Shown piece after piece: positions 5,791-8,682 of a stretch of DNA of 8,682 nucleotides. The translations under genes were made by a program, and so were the position numbers. A model generated the notes under the pieces. It was given only the letters and a program-made list of their open reading frames with translations. It did no database searches and was not told the origin of the DNA. The stretch is from Phycisphaerae bacterium. Lineage in GTDB: Bacteria > Planctomycetota > Phycisphaerae > UBA1845. The DNA is taken from NCBI GenBank assembly GCA_029260155.1, contig JAJDDU010000332.1, positions 1-8,682 of the forward strand. The letters are read 5' to 3'. Positions within the stretch are counted from its first letter, which is position 1. Each line of letters starts with the position of its first letter.

Positions 5791-6795
5791 ATGGCGGTTG
5801 AAACGAAGATCGGGCTGGTCGTGGGGCTGGGGTTCATCGTGTGTTTCGGAGTGATTCTGCAACACCGAGGTAGCGGCGATCGATTGAGTACCGATGTCGC
5901 GCTCGAACTCCTGAACCGCCACCGCGAGCCCGTCGCCGAGAGTCAACCACCTCGAACCGAGAACGTCACACGGAGCACCCCGGGAGACGGGCGTACCATT
6001 TCTGCTCTTCCCAATCGCAACGCACCTGTCCAAACGCCGCGAAACAAAGTGAGGAACAGTCGCCCGCCGGCTGCGCGACGCGGTTCCGGCGCCATCCGAC
6101 CCGGCACGCGGTCGGCCAATGCTCAAGCGACGCGACCAAACGCAGTGCAAAACAAGCCGGGTGCAACAACGAAACCGCGCCCACGGCAGCAAGCCAAAGC
6201 GCAACCAATAGTGTCGCCGCCGAAGAGTCCGGCGTACGAGGCGCTGTTCGGCGCGGATGCCACGGCGCGTGAAACAAAGCCACCGAAGGAAGAACACAAG
6301 CCGCAAATCCAGAAGAGCACGAAGCCACCGGTTCGGCGCGCTCCGGCGCGCAGGGCGAAACCGGCAGCGAAAGAGGATCGCACATACGTTGTCAAGCCGG
6401 GTGATTCGCTGTGGGGCATTGCGGAGCGAGAGTACGGGCGGCAATCGCGCGAGCTCGTTGATGCGTTGTATGCAGCCAACCGGGGACAGATGAGTTCCCC
6501 CGGCGCCCTGAAGGTCGGCATGCGTTTGAGTTTGCCGCCTGCGGGCAAGGCGAACGCAAACGCAAAAACGGATCGTGAGTTGGCCGTGCACCGAGCGTCG
6601 GCGGCAACCCCGGTGCGTTTCTATCAGGTGCAGAAGGGTGACCGCTACACGACGATCGCCGAGCGATTCCTCGGCGAAAAGGCGCGTTGGAAAGAACTTT
6701 ACGAGCTGAACAAAGATATTTTCCCGGACGCCGGAAGGATCAGACCGGGCGTGCGGATTCGTCTGCCGGCCACGGTGCTTGCGGACGCACGTTGA
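5791..6795 (+). CDS. Membrane-anchored protein with two LysM domains
   Basis: 334 residues from ATG 5791, with an AAAGGG about 10 bases upstream. A single hydrophobic helix at about residues 7-23 (GLVVGLGFIVCFGVILQ) should anchor it in the inner membrane. Residues about 30-195 are a low-complexity linker rich in Arg, Lys, Pro, Ala and Gln, strongly basic and probably disordered. Two LysM domains follow: YVVKPGDSLWGIAEREYG... (198-249) and FYQVQKGDRYTTIAERFLG... (277-326), both with the typical start and closing GMRLSLP / GVRIRLP. LysM binds the glycan strands of peptidoglycan, so the protein should link membrane and wall in the periplasm. It begins 70 bases after rsmH and ends 8 bases before the ftsL-like gene, which suggests a role at the division site. 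No catalytic domain is seen. An upstream in-frame extension overlapping rsmH is rejected because it reads as shadow sequence. Confidence 0.88.
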   Translation: MAVETKIGLVVGLGFIVCFGVILQHRGSGDRLSTDVALELLNRHREPVAESQPPRTENVTRSTPGDGRTISALPNRNAPVQTPRNKVRNSRPPAARRGSGAIRPGTRSANAQATRPNAVQNKPGATTKPRPRQQAKAQPIVSPPKSPAYEALFGADATARETKPPKEEHKPQIQKSTKPPVRRAPARRAKPAAKEDRTYVVKPGDSLWGIAEREYGRQSRELVDALYAANRGQMSSPGALKVGMRLSLPPAGKANANAKTDRELAVHRASAATPVRFYQVQKGDRYTTIAERFLGEKARWKELYELNKDIFPDAGRIRPGVRIRLPATVLADAR

Positions 6796-6803
6796 GCGCT
6801 ATC

Positions 6804-7088
6804 ATGACCGTTGGCCGAGGCTTGTATCTGTTGCTGTTCCTCGCGTTTCTCGCCGTTGGCGTGATTGAAATGCGCGCCGAGCAGGTACGCGTGGCTGCTG
6901 GTATCGAAGGGATGCAACAGCGTCGTGTGGAACTTCGCCGGGAGGCGTGGACGTTGCAAATGGAAATCAGCCAACTGCGAACACCGCAAGAAATCAGGCA
7001 ATGCGTCGCGCACTGGGCGTTGGCGTTGGATGGTCCCCGACCGCCGAGCGAATCGGTCGAGGCAGTTGAAATGTTGGCTGCAAGATAA
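6804..7088 (+). CDS. ftsL: FtsL-like small divisome protein
   Basis: 94 residues: a short N-terminus, one membrane helix (about 7-22, LYLLLFLAFLAVGVIE), then an amphipathic helix of about 45 residues (IEGMQQRRVELRREAWTLQMEISQLRTPQEI) of coiled-coil type. FtsL bridges FtsB and FtsQ and activates FtsW/FtsI; its sequence is poorly conserved, so the name rests on size, topology and position directly before ftsI. ATG 6804 follows the LysM stop by 8 bases and has no good ribosome site, so it is probably translated by coupling. The stop codon (7086-7088) overlaps the Shine-Dalgarno sequence of the next gene. An upstream in-frame extension overlaps the LysM gene and is less likely. Confidence 0.7.
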   Translation: MTVGRGLYLLLFLAFLAVGVIEMRAEQVRVAAGIEGMQQRRVELRREAWTLQMEISQLRTPQEIRQCVAHWALALDGPRPPSESVEAVEMLAAR

Positions 7089-7094
7089 GAGGAG
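7088..7094 (+). promoter_or_regulatory. Ribosome binding site that fixes the ftsI start
   Basis: AGAGGAG at 7088-7094 is the strongest Shine-Dalgarno match in this cluster. It lies 9 bases before GTG 7104, which is in frame with the penicillin-binding protein, and supports this start over ATG 7137. Confidence 0.6.
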
Positions 7095-7103
7095 TCGTGG
7101 CGA

Positions 7104-8682
7104 GTGGAAGCGCGGTACGCCGGCCAGGGTCGCGGAATGACAATTGTTGGCGGGACGATCCTGGTCGGCCTCTGTTTCTTCTTCGCATTTCTCGTTAATC
7201 GTCTGGTAGAGATCAACACGGATTTGTCGCCGACGCTGCACGCGCGCGTCGTATCGCAACGGACGGGGCAGACCGTGGTTCCCGCGCGGCGGGGGAGCAT
7301 ACTCGACACAGCCGGGCGGATCGTGAGCGGCACGCGACAGCGTCCGAGCGTTTTCGCGGATCCATCGATGATCAAAGACGTCGTCGCGACGGCGCGGCGA
7401 CTTGGCGACGCGCTGCACCTGCCCGCCGGTCAAATCGAGCAGACGTTACGCCAAAACAAGTCCAAGCGCTTCTGCTGGCTGGCCCGAAAGACTGATGCAA
7501 GCGTGGTCGAGGCGGTGCAGGCGCTCAAGATCGCGGGCATCGGCATGCGCGACGAATCGCAACGTCACTATCCGATGGGTGCGTTGTTCGGTCCGACCCT
7601 GGGAATCGTGGGTGTTGATGGGAACGGTCTCGAAGGGTTGGAACTGCTTTACGACAGACACCTCAGCGGCCTCGATGGTCGTCACGCGGCCATCTACAAC
7701 GGTCGAAAACGAAATCGCAAGCCGATCTGGCGACAGGGCGGTGGGTGCGCGTTACCGGTCGACGGCGGACACATCGTTCTGACGTTGGATTCCGTGATTC
7801 AAGAGATCGCCGCCCGTCATTTGCGTCGCGCGGTCGATGAGTTCGACGCGGAGGGAGGCGTTGCCCTGGTGATGGAACCGGCGACGGGTGCGTTGCTCGC
7901 AGTCTCACAAGTCCCGACGTTCGATCCCGGAGCGTATCAGGAGACGGCCCGTGTCGACAGGCGAAACCGCGCGGTGTGCGACGTGTTCGAGCCGGGCAGC
8001 ACGTTCAAACCCTACATTGCGAGCGGTGCGCTGTGGTCCGGCGCGGTGGATCCCGATGAGGAGATTTTCTGTCACAACGGCCTGCACTATTTCGGTAGGC
8101 GGCGGATGCGCGACACCACACCGCGCGGCAATCTTACCTTCGCCGGGATCGTCGCAAAGAGCAGCAACATAGGCATGGGCATCATCGGCGAGCGCATGGG
8201 AAACGAAGCCATCCACCGTATCGTTCGGGCGTTCGGATTCGGGACGCCGACAGGCGTGGGATTTCCAGGGGAAGCGACCGGGCTGGTTCGACCGCTCAAG
8301 AAGTGGAACGCATACTCGACGACGTCAGTGCCCATCGGCCAGGAGATCGCCGTCACTCCGATTCAGTTGATTACCGCGTTCTCCGCCATCGTGAACGGCG
8401 GCACGCTGCACAGGCCGCATCTGGTGAAGGCGTTGCTTGATGCCGACGGTCAGACTGTTCGATCGTTTGACACGCCGGAGGTCGTGCGACGCGCGTTGCC
8501 AACAGAGATCGCGCATTACATGACGCGAGAGATTCTGGTGGCCGTGGTGAAAGAGGGTGGAGGCAAACCCGCAGCGCTCGCGGATTGGCAGATGGCCGGC
8601 AAGACCGGCACTGCCCAGGTGGCCTACGCGGACGGAGGCGGGTACGAGCCGGGCGCCTACGACGGTTCATTCATCGGGGCTG
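7104..8682 (+). CDS. ftsI: Peptidoglycan D,D-transpeptidase FtsI (class B penicillin-binding protein), 3' end cut by window
   Basis: 526 codons are visible from GTG 7104 to the right edge with no stop. FtsI cross-links peptidoglycan at the septum and is the target of beta-lactams. After a cytoplasmic tail, a membrane helix spans about residues 15-31 (VGGTILVGLCFFFAFLV). The pedestal domain begins with VPARRGSILD (59-68), the family's R-G-x-I-x-D motif. The transpeptidase domain shows all three catalytic motifs: S-T-F-K with nucleophile S299 and K302 in FEPGSTFKPY, S-S-N at 353-355 in AKSSNIGMG, and K-T-G at 500-502 in AGKTGTAQ. Typical length is 560-650, so most of the enzyme is present; whether PASTA domains follow cannot be seen. 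With the FtsL-like gene it forms the septal synthase part of the cluster; ftsW is expected beyond the edge. SpoVD is an alternative name, less likely without sporulation genes. Confidence 0.93.
   Translation, partial: MEARYAGQGRGMTIVGGTILVGLCFFFAFLVNRLVEINTDLSPTLHARVVSQRTGQTVVPARRGSILDTAGRIVSGTRQRPSVFADPSMIKDVVATARRLGDALHLPAGQIEQTLRQNKSKRFCWLARKTDASVVEAVQALKIAGIGMRDESQRHYPMGALFGPTLGIVGVDGNGLEGLELLYDRHLSGLDGRHAAIYNGRKRNRKPIWRQGGGCALPVDGGHIVLTLDSVIQEIAARHLRRAVDEFDAEGGVALVMEPATGALLAVSQVPTFDPGAYQETARVDRRNRAVCDVFEPGSTFKPYIASGALWSGAVDPDEEIFCHNGLHYFGRRRMRDTTPRGNLTFAGIVAKSSNIGMGIIGERMGNEAIHRIVRAFGFGTPTGVGFPGEATGLVRPLKKWNAYSTTSVPIGQEIAVTPIQLITAFSAIVNGGTLHRPHLVKALLDADGQTVRSFDTPEVVRRALPTEIAHYMTREILVAVVKEGGGKPAALADWQMAGKTGTAQVAYADGGGYEPGAYDGSFIGA

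Noticed and set aside
5766..5801. 11-codon mini-frame after AGGAG, ending inside the LysM start
   Set aside because: AGGAG directly abuts the ATG, too close for ribosome binding; it more likely reflects chance, so a leader peptide is not claimed.
4854..5837. 327-codon minus-strand frame opposite rsmH
   Set aside because: Shadow of a GC-rich gene; no recognisable domain, whereas rsmH is unmistakable.
5533..6591. 352-codon minus-strand frame opposite the LysM gene
   Set aside because: Arg-rich shadow; the LysM domains on the + strand are clear.

Overview
This window holds the start of a division and cell wall (dcw) cluster in a GC-rich diderm bacterium, preceded by two unrelated transcription units. 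Gene order in the right half is mraZ, rsmH, a two-LysM membrane protein, an ftsL-like gene and ftsI, all on the + strand. A LysM protein between rsmH and ftsL, an NosY-like permease and the repeat protein at the left edge all look like the PVC/Planctomycetota sphere, perhaps a peptidoglycan-making lineage such as Phycisphaerae. That placement rests on remembered protein style, not on a search.

Left region (1-1510): a gene on the minus strand runs off the left edge. It reads open from ATG 1120 down to base 1 and encodes a secreted or anchored helical-repeat (TPR-like) protein. It is less GC-rich than the rest. Between it and the next gene are about 390 noncoding bases with candidate divergent promoters and several stem-loops.

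Middle region (1511-3866): an ABC-2/NosY-type permease is followed after 3 bases by a GT4-family glycosyltransferase, evidently one operon. No ATPase partner is visible. The operon ends at a near-perfect 21-bp palindrome that touches the stop codon. About 300 noncoding bases follow, ending in the mraZ promoter.

Right region (3867-8682): MraZ is the repressor of the cluster. Two GTGGG boxes with a 10-bp period lie inside its promoter, the expected autoregulatory site. A nearly identical box pair lies 4 bp after the mraZ stop codon, at the start of an unusually long (about 400 bp) gap before rsmH. From rsmH onward the genes are close: RsmH methylates 16S rRNA, the LysM protein probably binds peptidoglycan, the FtsL-like protein is a small divisome coiled coil, and FtsI is the septal transpeptidase. 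FtsI is cut by the right edge after its KTG motif. I found no tRNA, rRNA, CRISPR array, transposase or phage gene.

The most interesting new-looking item is the duplicated MraZ operator with the long structured mraZ-rsmH gap. I see no clear unknown defence or metabolic system.
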